From contig JAFSXC010000050.1 in NCBI GenBank assembly GCA_017450105.1, forward strand, positions 1 through 64,000: 64,000 nt of DNA. Reading direction: 5' to 3'. Shown here in pieces: positions 9,007-16,955 of this stretch; position 1 is the stretch's first letter, and every line of letters starts with the position of its first letter. Below the pieces are notes generated by a model that did not search any database, was not told where the DNA came from, and worked only from the letters and a program-made list of their open reading frames with translations. Origin of the DNA: Lachnospiraceae bacterium. GTDB taxonomy: Bacteria > Bacillota > Clostridia > Lachnospirales > Lachnospiraceae. Position numbers and translations under genes: made by a program.

Positions 9007-11082
9007 ATGAAGATATGGAAACAGGCTGCGGTTCTTTTCCTGTCCGCAGTCACCCTGATCTCGTATGCTCCCGCAGCCGTGGCCGGCGAGGAGACAATCC
9101 CGGCCCAAGAAAAGCAGATCCAGATCCTTCAGACCAGTGATCTGCACGGTATGTTCATGCCCTATACCTACGCCACCCTTTCCGACCACCCGTATGGCTC
9201 TCTTTCGCAGGTCGCTTCCGCCATAAGGGAAAGAAGGGATGAAAACACCATTCTGATCGACGTGGGAGACATCATCCAGGGGAATTCCGCCGAACTCTTT
9301 CTGGAGGATGAAAAGCACCCGATGATCGAGGGTCTGAACTTTCTGGATTATGACTACTGGGTCGCCGGCAACCATGAATTCAACTTCGGGGTACCGACGC
9401 TTCTTCGTATTGCCGGACAGTTTCAGGGGAAATTCCTGTGCGGCAATGTTTTATCGGATGGCACCCCCATCGGCCTTACCTGGGACATAAAAGAAGTAGA
9501 CGGCGTCAAGGTTGCCGTGATCGGTATGGTGACACCGGGTATTGTCCGCTGGGACGCGGAAAAGCTGAAATCCTATGAGGTGATAAATCCGGCGGATATC
9601 CTGCCGGAGCTCGTAGAGAAGCTGAAGCCTCAGAGCGATGTCATCCTCCTTGCCTATCATGCGGGTACCTACAGACAATTTGATATGTATGGTACCAACG
9701 CATACGACATCGCCGAGGTCTGCCCGGATATCGACGTGATTCTGGCGGCTCACGGCCATGAACCGCAAATCGAAACCACGGATAATGGCATTCTGCTGAC
9801 GGAAAATAAGGATCAGGGCGAAACCCTGACGGACGTGGACATCACCCTGGAGCCGGATGGAAACGGCGGATGGAAGGTAAAGGAAAAGAGAGCGGAGCAG
9901 CTTTCCATGAAGGATTATCCGACAGACGAAGCCTTTGCCGCCGCCCTTTCACCTTACGATCAGAGGGCGAGGGACGATGCTCTGACCGAAATCGCCCAGC
10001 TTACCGGCGGAGACCTGGTGCCGCAAAACGAGATAGCGGGCATTCCTCAGTCTCAGCTTCAGGCGACCTCCCTGACGTATCTCATCAATTCGGTTCAACG
10101 CCATTACGCCGATGCCGACGTATCCGCCACTGCCGTAATGAGCAAGAACGCCAACATCCAGGAGGGCCGTATCCGAAGGTGCGATCTTGCCAAAATCTAT
10201 GAATTCGACAACACCCTCTATAAGCTTCAGATGACCGGAAAACAACTGAAACAGTTTATGGAAAGCTCTGCGAGCTATTATAACACCCTGCATGAGGGGG
10301 ATCTTACCATTTCCTTCGACCCGAATCTGCGAATCTACCTATACGATATCTTTCTGGGAGTCAATTACGACATCAACATCAGCAAAGACCCCGGAAACCG
10401 GATCGAAAACCTGACCAGGGAGGACGGAACTCCGATTCAGGACAGTGACGTCCTTACCGTTGCTGTGAACAATTATCGTGCCGACGCTCAGCTTTTAAGT
10501 CCGGGATACGTCTATTCGGAGGGAGATGAGCTTCCGATTCTTCTGGAAAAGGATGTCAATGCCGGCGCGAAAGTCCGTGAGCTCATTGAGCTCTGGTTTA
10601 CGAAGGATCATTACAAGGGAGTGGTTACCCCGGATCTGGAAGAGAACTGGAGACTCACCGGAATTACCTGGGATAAGGAAAAGCACGAACGGGCGGCAAA
10701 TCTTGTCAACGCCGGTCTTCTCTCCCTTCCCACTTCGACGGACGGCCGCACAATCAATACCCGTTCCATAACCGAGGAGGATATAAAGCCCTTTGAAAAC
10801 ATAGATTTCAAAGCTCCCGCGTTTCAGGCAAAAGGGGGAAAAAGAAAGATCAAGCTCTCCATCAAGCCCGCAGCCAATGCAAGCCGGTATATCGTCTCCT
10901 GTTTCCGGGACAAAGCAATGACAAAAGCGGTGGAAACCGTGGAAACCGAAGCGACGAAGCTGACCCTGAAAAAGCTGAAGCCCGGAAAAAAATATTTCAT
11001 TACGGTTCAGGCGGTTTTAAGCCTGGAGGGGAAGGAGTTCAACACCGATGTGTCCTCGCCCGTGAAGGTAAAGGTGAAATAA
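9007..11082 (+). CDS. Secreted 5'-nucleotidase / cyclic-nucleotide phosphodiesterase family protein
   Basis: 691 residues. A signal peptide (1-27, ending AAVAG) leads into a calcineurin-like metallophosphatase domain with LQTSDLHGMF, IDVGDIIQG, VAGNHEFNFG and LAAHGHEPQ (about 35-270). A 5'-nucleotidase C-terminal domain (about 330-530) carries the substrate-binding region around YEFDNTLYKLQMTGKQL. The last 90 residues form a fibronectin-III-like module (LKKLKPGKKYFITVQA). No sortase motif is visible, so the protein is probably released or loosely wall-bound. It would liberate phosphate and nucleosides from extracellular nucleotides. A strong AAGGAGG site precedes the ATG, and a promoter lies at 8912-8940. 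It is followed 20 bases later by a LacI-type regulator. Exact substrate range is not readable from sequence. Confidence 0.92.
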   Translation: MKIWKQAAVLFLSAVTLISYAPAAVAGEETIPAQEKQIQILQTSDLHGMFMPYTYATLSDHPYGSLSQVASAIRERRDENTILIDVGDIIQGNSAELFLEDEKHPMIEGLNFLDYDYWVAGNHEFNFGVPTLLRIAGQFQGKFLCGNVLSDGTPIGLTWDIKEVDGVKVAVIGMVTPGIVRWDAEKLKSYEVINPADILPELVEKLKPQSDVILLAYHAGTYRQFDMYGTNAYDIAEVCPDIDVILAAHGHEPQIETTDNGILLTENKDQGETLTDVDITLEPDGNGGWKVKEKRAEQLSMKDYPTDEAFAAALSPYDQRARDDALTEIAQLTGGDLVPQNEIAGIPQSQLQATSLTYLINSVQRHYADADVSATAVMSKNANIQEGRIRRCDLAKIYEFDNTLYKLQMTGKQLKQFMESSASYYNTLHEGDLTISFDPNLRIYLYDIFLGVNYDINISKDPGNRIENLTREDGTPIQDSDVLTVAVNNYRADAQLLSPGYVYSEGDELPILLEKDVNAGAKVRELIELWFTKDHYKGVVTPDLEENWRLTGITWDKEKHERAANLVNAGLLSLPTSTDGRTINTRSITEEDIKPFENIDFKAPAFQAKGGKRKIKLSIKPAANASRYIVSCFRDKAMTKAVETVETEATKLTLKKLKPGKKYFITVQAVLSLEGKEFNTDVSSPVKVKVK

Positions 11083-11102
11083 CGCAAACCGAAGGAGTAA
11101 GC

Positions 11103-12149
11103 ATGTCCTTAAAGGAAATAGCCAAAAGAGCCGGCGTGTCCCCGGCAACGGCCTCCCGGGCCTTAAATGACCCGGACTACCGCTGCCGGTCGGAGGAAAT
11201 CCGGACCCGCATCTGGGAAGCGGCAAGGGAGCTTCATTATGTTCCGAATCTTGCCGCCAAAAACTTAAAAACATTGCGATCCGAGGAGCAGCAGAGGGTT
11301 TTTCACCTGAATATTCTGATCACCCGAACCGACGGCGCCAGGACCGATCCGTTTTTTGACGAGCTCCTGCGCGCGCTGGAAGGGGAATTCCATCGCCGTT
11401 TCTGCATTCTGAACAACATCTGGCATGAAACGAAATTCTCAGACGAGCGGAAATGCAGGGAAATGAACCTGCGGCAGGAAATCGACCGCTTGTTTTCGGA
11501 GGCCGGGGATAAAAATGATGGGCTGCTCATCATCGGGAAATGCGCGTCTTCCGTTCTCTCTCTTTTGCAAAAAAGGAGTCCGAGCATTGTCTCCATCAAC
11601 CGCAATTCGACGAACTACGCCGTGGACGAGGTTCTCTGCGACGGCGAAAAGATCGCGTTTGCCGCCACGGAGCATCTCATCGCCCTCGGTCATACCGAGA
11701 TCGGCTACATCGGCTCCTGCCATCACGAATCCCGCTACCGCGGCTTTCTGGATGCCCTGGCCAGGCACTCCCTGGAGGTGGATCCCGGCTTCATCATCGA
11801 GACCCGCCAGACCGAGGCCGAGGGCTTTAAAGCCATGCAGACGCTCACCGAGAGTGGGGTCTGCCCTACTGCCCTCTTCTGCGCCAACGATATTTCCGCC
11901 ATCGGGGTCTTAAAGTACCTGTCTCTGATGAAAAAAAAGGCCCCCGCCGTGGCTGTCATCTCCTGTGATGACATCGCCGAAGCGGAGGTGATCCGTCCCG
12001 CTCTTACCACCTTCCATCTGGACAAGAAGGAGATGGCGCGGCACGCAGTCTATCTTCTGTTGGACCGCATAGAGGGCGGCCACATTAATGTTGCGCGGAT
12101 CGAGGTCGAGAGCCGTCTCATCGAACGCGAGAGTTGCTTTGCGCCCTGA
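11103..12149 (+). CDS. LacI-family transcriptional regulator
   Basis: 348 residues. The N-terminal helix-turn-helix is classic (SLKEIAKRAGVSPATASRAL, residues 2-21) with the hinge helix near PNLAAKNL. A periplasmic-binding-protein-like effector domain follows (about 65-345), including the typical ALFCANDISAIGVLKYL. GAAGGAG lies 6 bases ahead of the ATG, and the gene is probably co-transcribed with the nucleotidase. It converges on the sulfate importer operon. A TGAAAACG-type site of the LacI/cre class occurs just upstream of that operon's promoter (16117-16130), so control of sulfate uptake is a reasonable guess. The effector is unknown; LacI-family proteins usually bind sugars or nucleosides, which could link sulfate import to glycan synthesis. 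Confidence 0.9.
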   Translation: MSLKEIAKRAGVSPATASRALNDPDYRCRSEEIRTRIWEAARELHYVPNLAAKNLKTLRSEEQQRVFHLNILITRTDGARTDPFFDELLRALEGEFHRRFCILNNIWHETKFSDERKCREMNLRQEIDRLFSEAGDKNDGLLIIGKCASSVLSLLQKRSPSIVSINRNSTNYAVDEVLCDGEKIAFAATEHLIALGHTEIGYIGSCHHESRYRGFLDALARHSLEVDPGFIIETRQTEAEGFKAMQTLTESGVCPTALFCANDISAIGVLKYLSLMKKKAPAVAVISCDDIAEAEVIRPALTTFHLDKKEMARHAVYLLLDRIEGGHINVARIEVESRLIERESCFAP

Positions 12150-12156
12150 CGGGCGC
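12141..12156. terminator. Bidirectional hairpin between lacI-type gene and cysA
   Basis: Perfect 6-bp GC stem GCGCCC / GGGCGC with loop TGAC; the loop contains the stop codon of the LacI-type gene, and cysA ends at the adjacent base 12157. It suits a shared terminator for the two converging units, although no U-run follows on either side. Confidence 0.5.
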
Positions 12157-13266
12157 CTACGTCGTAAAGTATCCCCCGTCCCCGTAGAGGTAGGACTCCA
12201 TCCTCTTATTGTCCGGGTCGATTTTTTTCAGGTCCTGATTCTCCAACAGCTTCGTCTCATTCCCCTGAATCGCATAAAGCCGGTAAATGATCACGTTCAT
12301 TTTCTCTCCGACCTCCACCGGCCGGCGCTCAAGCGACCTGTGCGTCGTCAGCAGCACGCCGCCCACATCGATCTTCAGCTCCAGCGAGCTTCCCCGGAAA
12401 AGAATATCCCGGATCACCCCCTCCTGTGCAAAGGGGATGATATCCTTGAAATGCGGGTTATCGCTCTTAAAGGCCTCCACGAATTCCGGCCGGATGATGG
12501 CCCTCGTAAACTCTCCCTTTTCGAAGCCCTTTAAGCCCTCAAAGCTTTCCAGGATCACCGGATTCCCGACAAACCCGGCAACAAAAGCCGTCTTCGGCTC
12601 CTTATAGATCTCATAGGGAACACCGGTCTGTTCGATCCGGCCCTTATCCATGACCATGATCTGGTCCGCCACCTCTACTGCCTCGTCCTGATCGTGGGTC
12701 ACAAAAATACTGGTGATCCCGACCTTATGGATCATTTCGCGGAGCCACTGGCGAAGCTCCTTCCGTACCTTGGCATCGATGGCCGCAAAGGGCTCGTCCA
12801 AAAGCAGCAGACCCGGCTCCGGCGCGAGCGCACGCGCAAACGCCACCCTCTGCCGCTGCCCGCCGGAAAGCTCGTTGGGATACCTCTTTTCCAGCCCGGT
12901 CAGATCGGTAAGTCCGATCAGCTCCGCCACCCTTTCCTTTATCTTGTCTGCCGGCTGCTTCTTGACCTTCAGACCGAAGGCAATATTCTCCGCCACGGTC
13001 ATATAGCGGAACAAGGCATAGCTCTGAAAAACAAAGCCGATGCCCCGCTCCGACGGGGAAAGCCGGTTCACGGTCTTCCCGTTGATCAGAACATCCCCGC
13101 TGTCTGCGCTCTCAAGCCCCGCGATGATCCGAAGGATCGTTGTCTTTCCGCTGCCGGAGGGGCCGAGCAGCGCTGCCAGCTTTCCCTTCTCGATCCCGAA
13201 GCTGACATGATCCGAGGCCTTGAAATCCCCGAAGGTTTTGTTTATTTCTCTTACTTCTACGTACAT
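12157..13266 (-). CDS. cysA: Sulfate ABC transporter ATP-binding protein
   Basis: 369 residues. It has Walker A LGPSGSGKTTIL, the Q-loop, signature LSGGQRQRVAFARAL, Walker B LLLLDEPFAAID and the switch His in FVTHDQDEAVE. A C-terminal TOBE-like region (about 240-350) is typical of the sulfate/molybdate CysA type. It powers import through the two permeases encoded immediately upstream (13293-14994). It is the last gene of the sbp-cysT-cysW-cysA operon and converges on the LacI-type regulator. Sulfate is preferred over molybdate because the binding protein is of the Sbp type and PAPS-synthesis genes lie alongside. Confidence 0.9.
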   Translation of the reverse strand: MYVEVREINKTFGDFKASDHVSFGIEKGKLAALLGPSGSGKTTILRIIAGLESADSGDVLINGKTVNRLSPSERGIGFVFQSYALFRYMTVAENIAFGLKVKKQPADKIKERVAELIGLTDLTGLEKRYPNELSGGQRQRVAFARALAPEPGLLLLDEPFAAIDAKVRKELRQWLREMIHKVGITSIFVTHDQDEAVEVADQIMVMDKGRIEQTGVPYEIYKEPKTAFVAGFVGNPVILESFEGLKGFEKGEFTRAIIRPEFVEAFKSDNPHFKDIIPFAQEGVIRDILFRGSSLELKIDVGGVLLTTHRSLERRPVEVGEKMNVIIYRLYAIQGNETKLLENQDLKKIDPDNKRMESYLYGDGGYFTT

Positions 13267-13292
13267 ACTATGCTCCTGAAATATTCCTTATT

Positions 13293-14138
13293 CTAATCCT
13301 CAACCCTGGCTTCTTTCGTATTCTGCGTTTTTCTTCCCCGGTACTCAAAGATGCTCCGAAGCACCAGGATCACGACTGCCACGATCACAAGGAGGGACGA
13401 GACCGCAAACGCGGAAACGATCGAATCCGACGAGCCCGACAGATAGAGAGCATCGATCTCAAGCGGCAGCGTAAAGGTTTCGCCCCTGGTCTTCGACAGG
13501 GCGTTTACGGCGCCGAATTCCCCGAGCGCACGGGCGGCGCAGAGGATCATACCGTAAATCAGAGCCCATTTGATATGAGGGAAGGTGATCTTCCGGAAGA
13601 TCGTAAAGCCCTTCGCTCCCATCATGGCTGCGGCCTCCTCTTCATCCTTCCCGACGGCATTTAAGACCGGAATGATCTCCCTTGATACGAAGGGGAAGGT
13701 AACGAAGATCGTGGCCAGGACAACGCCGGGGATCGCGAATACGATCTTAATGTCCAGCGCCTCCAGAAGCGGGGACGCCCAGCCCATGCGGCCGAACATC
13801 ATAATGTAGGACAGACCCGCAATGACCGGCGAGACCGAAAACGGGATATCGATCAAAGCCGCCAGCACCTGCTTTCCCTTGAACTCATAACGGGTCAGAA
13901 GCCAGGAGGCGATGATACCGAATACGGTATTGACGAGAAGGGCTATGCCGGTGGCTATTAATGTAACCTTTATGGCGGATAGAACCGTTTTTGTCGTTAT
14001 TGACTGCAGATAAAAGGAAAGACCCTTGCTCAGGGAATTCGCTATCACGGAGATCAGTGGGATCACCAGCATCAGGACAACAAACAGGGTGCTTATGGTG
14101 ATCAGTACTATCTTTCCGGTTTTGCTTTGCTTTCTCAT
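13293..14138 (-). CDS. cysW: Sulfate ABC transporter permease CysW
   Basis: 281 residues with about six membrane segments. The conserved coupling-helix region is ARALGEFGAVNALSKTRGET, typical of CysW/ModB permeases (EAA loop). It starts 4 bases after the stop of cysT and would pair with CysT as a heterodimeric channel for sulfate, driven by CysA. It lies third in the four-gene import operon. Length and motif order fit the family, and nothing looks broken. Confidence 0.9.
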   Translation of the reverse strand: MRKQSKTGKIVLITISTLFVVLMLVIPLISVIANSLSKGLSFYLQSITTKTVLSAIKVTLIATGIALLVNTVFGIIASWLLTRYEFKGKQVLAALIDIPFSVSPVIAGLSYIMMFGRMGWASPLLEALDIKIVFAIPGVVLATIFVTFPFVSREIIPVLNAVGKDEEEAAAMMGAKGFTIFRKITFPHIKWALIYGMILCAARALGEFGAVNALSKTRGETFTLPLEIDALYLSGSSDSIVSAFAVSSLLVIVAVVILVLRSIFEYRGRKTQNTKEARVED

Positions 14139-14142
14139 AGGC

Positions 14143-14994
14143 CTACCTCATCCCCGTCCGCCGCGCCTGGCGGATCTGAATAATATTTGTAAACAACAGC
14201 AGTCCGAAGGACAGGATCAATATGACCAGCGCCACGGCGGTAGCTCCTTCGTAATCCAGATAATTCAGCTTCTGCATTATAATGTAGCTCGAGACCTGGG
14301 TATGCTCCTTCGCACTGTTTCCGGCGATGTAGATGACGCTTCCGTATTCGCCGATCCCTCTGGCCAGAGCGAGGCCGAAGCCGGTGAGAAGAGCGGGCCG
14401 TAGCTCGGGCAGAACGACGCGGAAAAAGCTCCGGGCAGGAGATGCCCCGAGGCAATACGCCGCTTCCTCAAACTGGGGATCGAGCTTTGAGAGTACGGGC
14501 TGTACGGTCCGGACGACAAAGGGGATGCCGATGAAGACCATGGCGGTTATGATCCCGAGATGGGTGTAGGAGACCCGGATTCCGATTCGCGCGAGCGGAG
14601 CCCCAAAGAAGCCCTGATCGGAAAAAAGCTTTGAAAGCGTGATGCCGGCAACAGCGGTCGGGAGCGCGAACGGAAGCTCGATCAGACCGTCCAAAAGGCG
14701 CTTGAACGGAAAATCATACCGTACAAGCGTCCAGGCAAGGATCGTTCCGAACACACAGTTGATGAGCGCTGCGATCAGCGCGCAGCCGATCGTGGTCACA
14801 AAGGACCAGACCACGCTTTCGGACAGCAAAATTTCCCAAAACTCAGTCGGCGTCAGAGAAAAGCTGTAGACCAGCACCGACGCCAGCGGGATCAGGATCA
14901 GAAGCGATAAAAATGCAAGTGTTGTGCCGAGGGTGAGGCCGAAGCCCGGAATCACCCTCGGATTGGATTTTCCTTTAGCGGCTGTAAATTTCAT
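14143..14994 (-). CDS. cysT: Sulfate ABC transporter permease CysT
   Basis: 283 residues with six predicted membrane helices and the EAA-type loop ARGIGEYGSVIYIAGNSAK near residue 210. The ATG at 14994 (MKFTAAKG) is preferred over a start 20 codons upstream because the extra residues are hydrophilic and unlike the family. This choice leaves a 20-base overlap with the end of sbp, consistent with translational coupling. It works with CysW and CysA to import sulfate delivered by the lipoprotein Sbp. Assignment as CysT rather than ModB rests on gene order and the Sbp partner. Confidence 0.88.
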   Translation of the reverse strand: MKFTAAKGKSNPRVIPGFGLTLGTTLAFLSLLILIPLASVLVYSFSLTPTEFWEILLSESVVWSFVTTIGCALIAALINCVFGTILAWTLVRYDFPFKRLLDGLIELPFALPTAVAGITLSKLFSDQGFFGAPLARIGIRVSYTHLGIITAMVFIGIPFVVRTVQPVLSKLDPQFEEAAYCLGASPARSFFRVVLPELRPALLTGFGLALARGIGEYGSVIYIAGNSAKEHTQVSSYIIMQKLNYLDYEGATAVALVILILSFGLLLFTNIIQIRQARRTGMR

Positions 14995-16030
14995 CAAACA
15001 CCCCGCCGTCCTTGAAGTACACCTCGTAGGCATTGTCCCAGCCGCCGAAGTCATTTATGTTGCAAAGCTCCATATCCAGGTCGAATTTATCGGCATATTT
15101 CTGAAGCACCGCCTCGTCCGAAGGCCGATAGCCGTATTCGCCGATGATGTTCTGTGCCTCGTCGGAATAGAGCCAGGCAAGATAATCATGGGCAACCTGC
15201 TCGGTGCCGTCCTTCTTTGCGTTCTCATCCACAACAGCCACGCTGGGCTGGGCCAGAATGCTGATGGAGGGAGAGATGATCTCGTATTCCCCCGGATATT
15301 CCGCGGCTGTCGCGATCGCTTCGTTTTCCCAGGAAACCAGCACATCGCCCTGCTTATTTTCCACAAAGGTGGTGGTGGCACCGCGGGCTCCGGAGTCCAT
15401 TACGACCACGTTGCCGTAGAGCTTTGCCATGAAGTCCTTGATCTGGGCCTCATCGCCGCCGAACTGCATATCCGCATAGTGCCAGGCCGCCAGGAAGTTC
15501 CAGCAGGCCGCGCCGCTGCTCTTGGGATCGGGAGAGATTACTCCGACGCCGTCCTTTACAAGGTCGTCCCAATCATGGATGTCCTTTTCATTCCCGCTCC
15601 TTACGAGGAACACGATCGTAGAAGTATAGGGAGAGGAATCCCGTTCGAACTCGGAGATCCAGCCGGATTCGATAAGGCCGGCCTGCTCTACCAGGGTAAT
15701 GTCATGTGCAAGAGCCAGCGTCACCACATCCGCCTCGGCACCCTCGACCACGGAACGGGCCTGTCCGCCGGAGCCGCCATGAGACTGGATGATCTCGACC
15801 TTTTTGCCGGTCTCTTCCTCATAGTGCTTTGCAAACGCTTCATTATAAGCAACATATAATTCTCTTGTGGGATCATAGGATACGTTCGTGATGGTGATGG
15901 CGCCATCGGCCCCGGCTGCCGGAGCGGCTCCGCCGTCTGCCTTATTATTGGCGCCGCACCCGGTGCCAAGAACGACCATAAGACTAAGTGCCAGAGAAGG
16001 GATGATCTTTTTCAGAATATTGGATTTCAT
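14975..16030 (-). CDS. sbp: Sulfate-binding lipoprotein
   Basis: 351 residues. A lipoprotein signal ends in VVLGTGCGAN, so Cys25 would be lipid-anchored outside the membrane. The mature part has the Sbp/CysP signatures: ISHGG-like QSHGGSGGQARSVVEGAEAD (about residues 83-102) and ADVVTLALAHDI. Late motifs are YLAWLYSDEAQNIIGEYGYR. It captures sulfate (or thiosulfate) for CysTWA. AAGGAGGA lies 9 bases before the ATG, and a TTGACT-N16-TAGAAT promoter with an adjacent LacI/cre-like site lies upstream. As first gene of the operon, it sets expression of the whole importer. Confidence 0.92.
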   Translation of the reverse strand: MKSNILKKIIPSLALSLMVVLGTGCGANNKADGGAAPAAGADGAITITNVSYDPTRELYVAYNEAFAKHYEEETGKKVEIIQSHGGSGGQARSVVEGAEADVVTLALAHDITLVEQAGLIESGWISEFERDSSPYTSTIVFLVRSGNEKDIHDWDDLVKDGVGVISPDPKSSGAACWNFLAAWHYADMQFGGDEAQIKDFMAKLYGNVVVMDSGARGATTTFVENKQGDVLVSWENEAIATAAEYPGEYEIISPSISILAQPSVAVVDENAKKDGTEQVAHDYLAWLYSDEAQNIIGEYGYRPSDEAVLQKYADKFDLDMELCNINDFGGWDNAYEVYFKDGGVFDEIYSR

Positions 16031-16078
16031 GAAAGCTTGTCCTCCTTTAAAAACTGTTCGTTTCTTTCAACAAGCTCC

Positions 16079-16106
16079 ATTCTATCCAAGTAAATGGTCA
16101 AGTCAA
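16079..16106 (-). promoter_or_regulatory. Promoter of the sulfate import operon
   Basis: On the minus strand, TTGACT (16106-16101), a 16-base spacer and TAGAAT (16084-16079). The leader is about 40 bases to the sbp ATG and includes the AAGGAGGA site. Confidence 0.6.
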
Positions 16107-16116
16107 AGCAGAATAG

Positions 16117-16130
16117 TGAAAACGGTTTCA
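16117..16130. promoter_or_regulatory. LacI/CcpA-type operator (cre-like)
   Basis: TGAAAACGGTTTCA matches the cre consensus TGWAANCGNTNWCA at every position. It lies 11-24 bases upstream of the -35 box of the sbp promoter, where bound cre sites can activate or modulate transcription. It could bind the LacI-type regulator encoded at 11103-12149 or the cell's CcpA. Confidence 0.55.
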
Positions 16131-16166
16131 AATAGAAAGACCGCGCCGAACAAGTCAGCGCAGTCT
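16130..16166 (-). terminator. Intrinsic terminator at the end of cysQ
   Basis: The minus-strand transcript can form AGACTGCGC / GCGCGGTCT (9 pairs, one G-U) with an 11-nt loop that contains the cysQ stop codon, followed by the U-rich TTCTATTT. It separates the cysD-cysNC-cysQ unit from the sbp promoter. Confidence 0.6.
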
Positions 16167-16937
16167 GTTTTCTTCTTTATTGATCGCGTAAAAGCCTTTA
16201 TCATTCAGGGAATTCTCGCGGTTATAGCGCATCTCACTGTCGTCCATCTGGCGGAAGATCCCGCCGGCCTCCTCGACGATGCACTGCATGGCCGCCGTAT
16301 CCCATTCCATTGTGGGATTATGACGGAAATACACGTCCGCGTCCCCCTTCGCCACCATGCAGCCCTTTAAGGAGCTTCCGATCCGGACCAGCTCTTTGAT
16401 CTGATACTTTTCGATCAGCGCCTCCATCTCCGGAGCCCCGTGGGAGCTGCTCATCACAGCGCGCAGCTTCGTATGATCCGTATTGTCGGAGACCTTAAGC
16501 TTCTGCTCCTTCCCGTCCGGGGTCAGGAGAAACGAGCCCTTCCCCTCGGCCGCATAATAGAGTTCACCGGTCACCGGCACATAGATCACACCCAGGATCG
16601 ACCGCGTTTTATAAGCAAGCGCGATGTTCACGGTAAACTGGCCGTTCCGCTTCACATACTCCTTGGTGCCGTCCAGAGGATCCACAACAAAACAGAAATC
16701 GTTTTCAATTCTTTTCCGGTCATCCTTTTCCTCCTCGGAAAGGATCGCATAGTCCGGAAACTCCCTTTTCAGCGCTTCCACGATGATCGCGTTGCTGGCA
16801 CGATCCGCCCTGGTCAGCGGCGACTGGTCGGCTTTATAGGTAACCTCGCTCCCGTCGTCCTTTTCATAGATCTCCAGAATGGCCTTCCCGGCCTGCACGG
16901 CTGTCTCCTTACAGACAGCCAGTTCTCTCTCCCACAT
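16155..16937 (-). CDS. cysQ: 3'(2'),5'-bisphosphate nucleotidase
   Basis: 260 residues of the inositol-monophosphatase superfamily. Metal-binding motifs are ILSEEEKDDR, FVVDPLDGTKEYVKRNGQF and, late, TMEWDTAAMQCIVEEAGG, the CysQ/BPNT pattern. It hydrolyses PAP (3'-phosphoadenosine 5'-phosphate), the by-product of sulfotransferases, to AMP and phosphate. The gene follows cysNC after 18 bases and ends in an intrinsic terminator. Pairing with PAPS synthesis and five sulfotransferase-like genes, and with no PAPS reductase in view, argues that its job is PAP removal during sulfation. Confidence 0.92.
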   Translation of the reverse strand: MWERELAVCKETAVQAGKAILEIYEKDDGSEVTYKADQSPLTRADRASNAIIVEALKREFPDYAILSEEEKDDRKRIENDFCFVVDPLDGTKEYVKRNGQFTVNIALAYKTRSILGVIYVPVTGELYYAAEGKGSFLLTPDGKEQKLKVSDNTDHTKLRAVMSSSHGAPEMEALIEKYQIKELVRIGSSLKGCMVAKGDADVYFRHNPTMEWDTAAMQCIVEEAGGIFRQMDDSEMRYNRENSLNDKGFYAINKEENRLR

Positions 16938-16955
16938 ACGTTCGCTCTCCTGTTC

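Noticed and set aside
12157..16030. Molybdate transporter reading of the ABC operon
   Set aside because: The binding protein carries Sbp-type motifs and the PAPS genes lie next to it.
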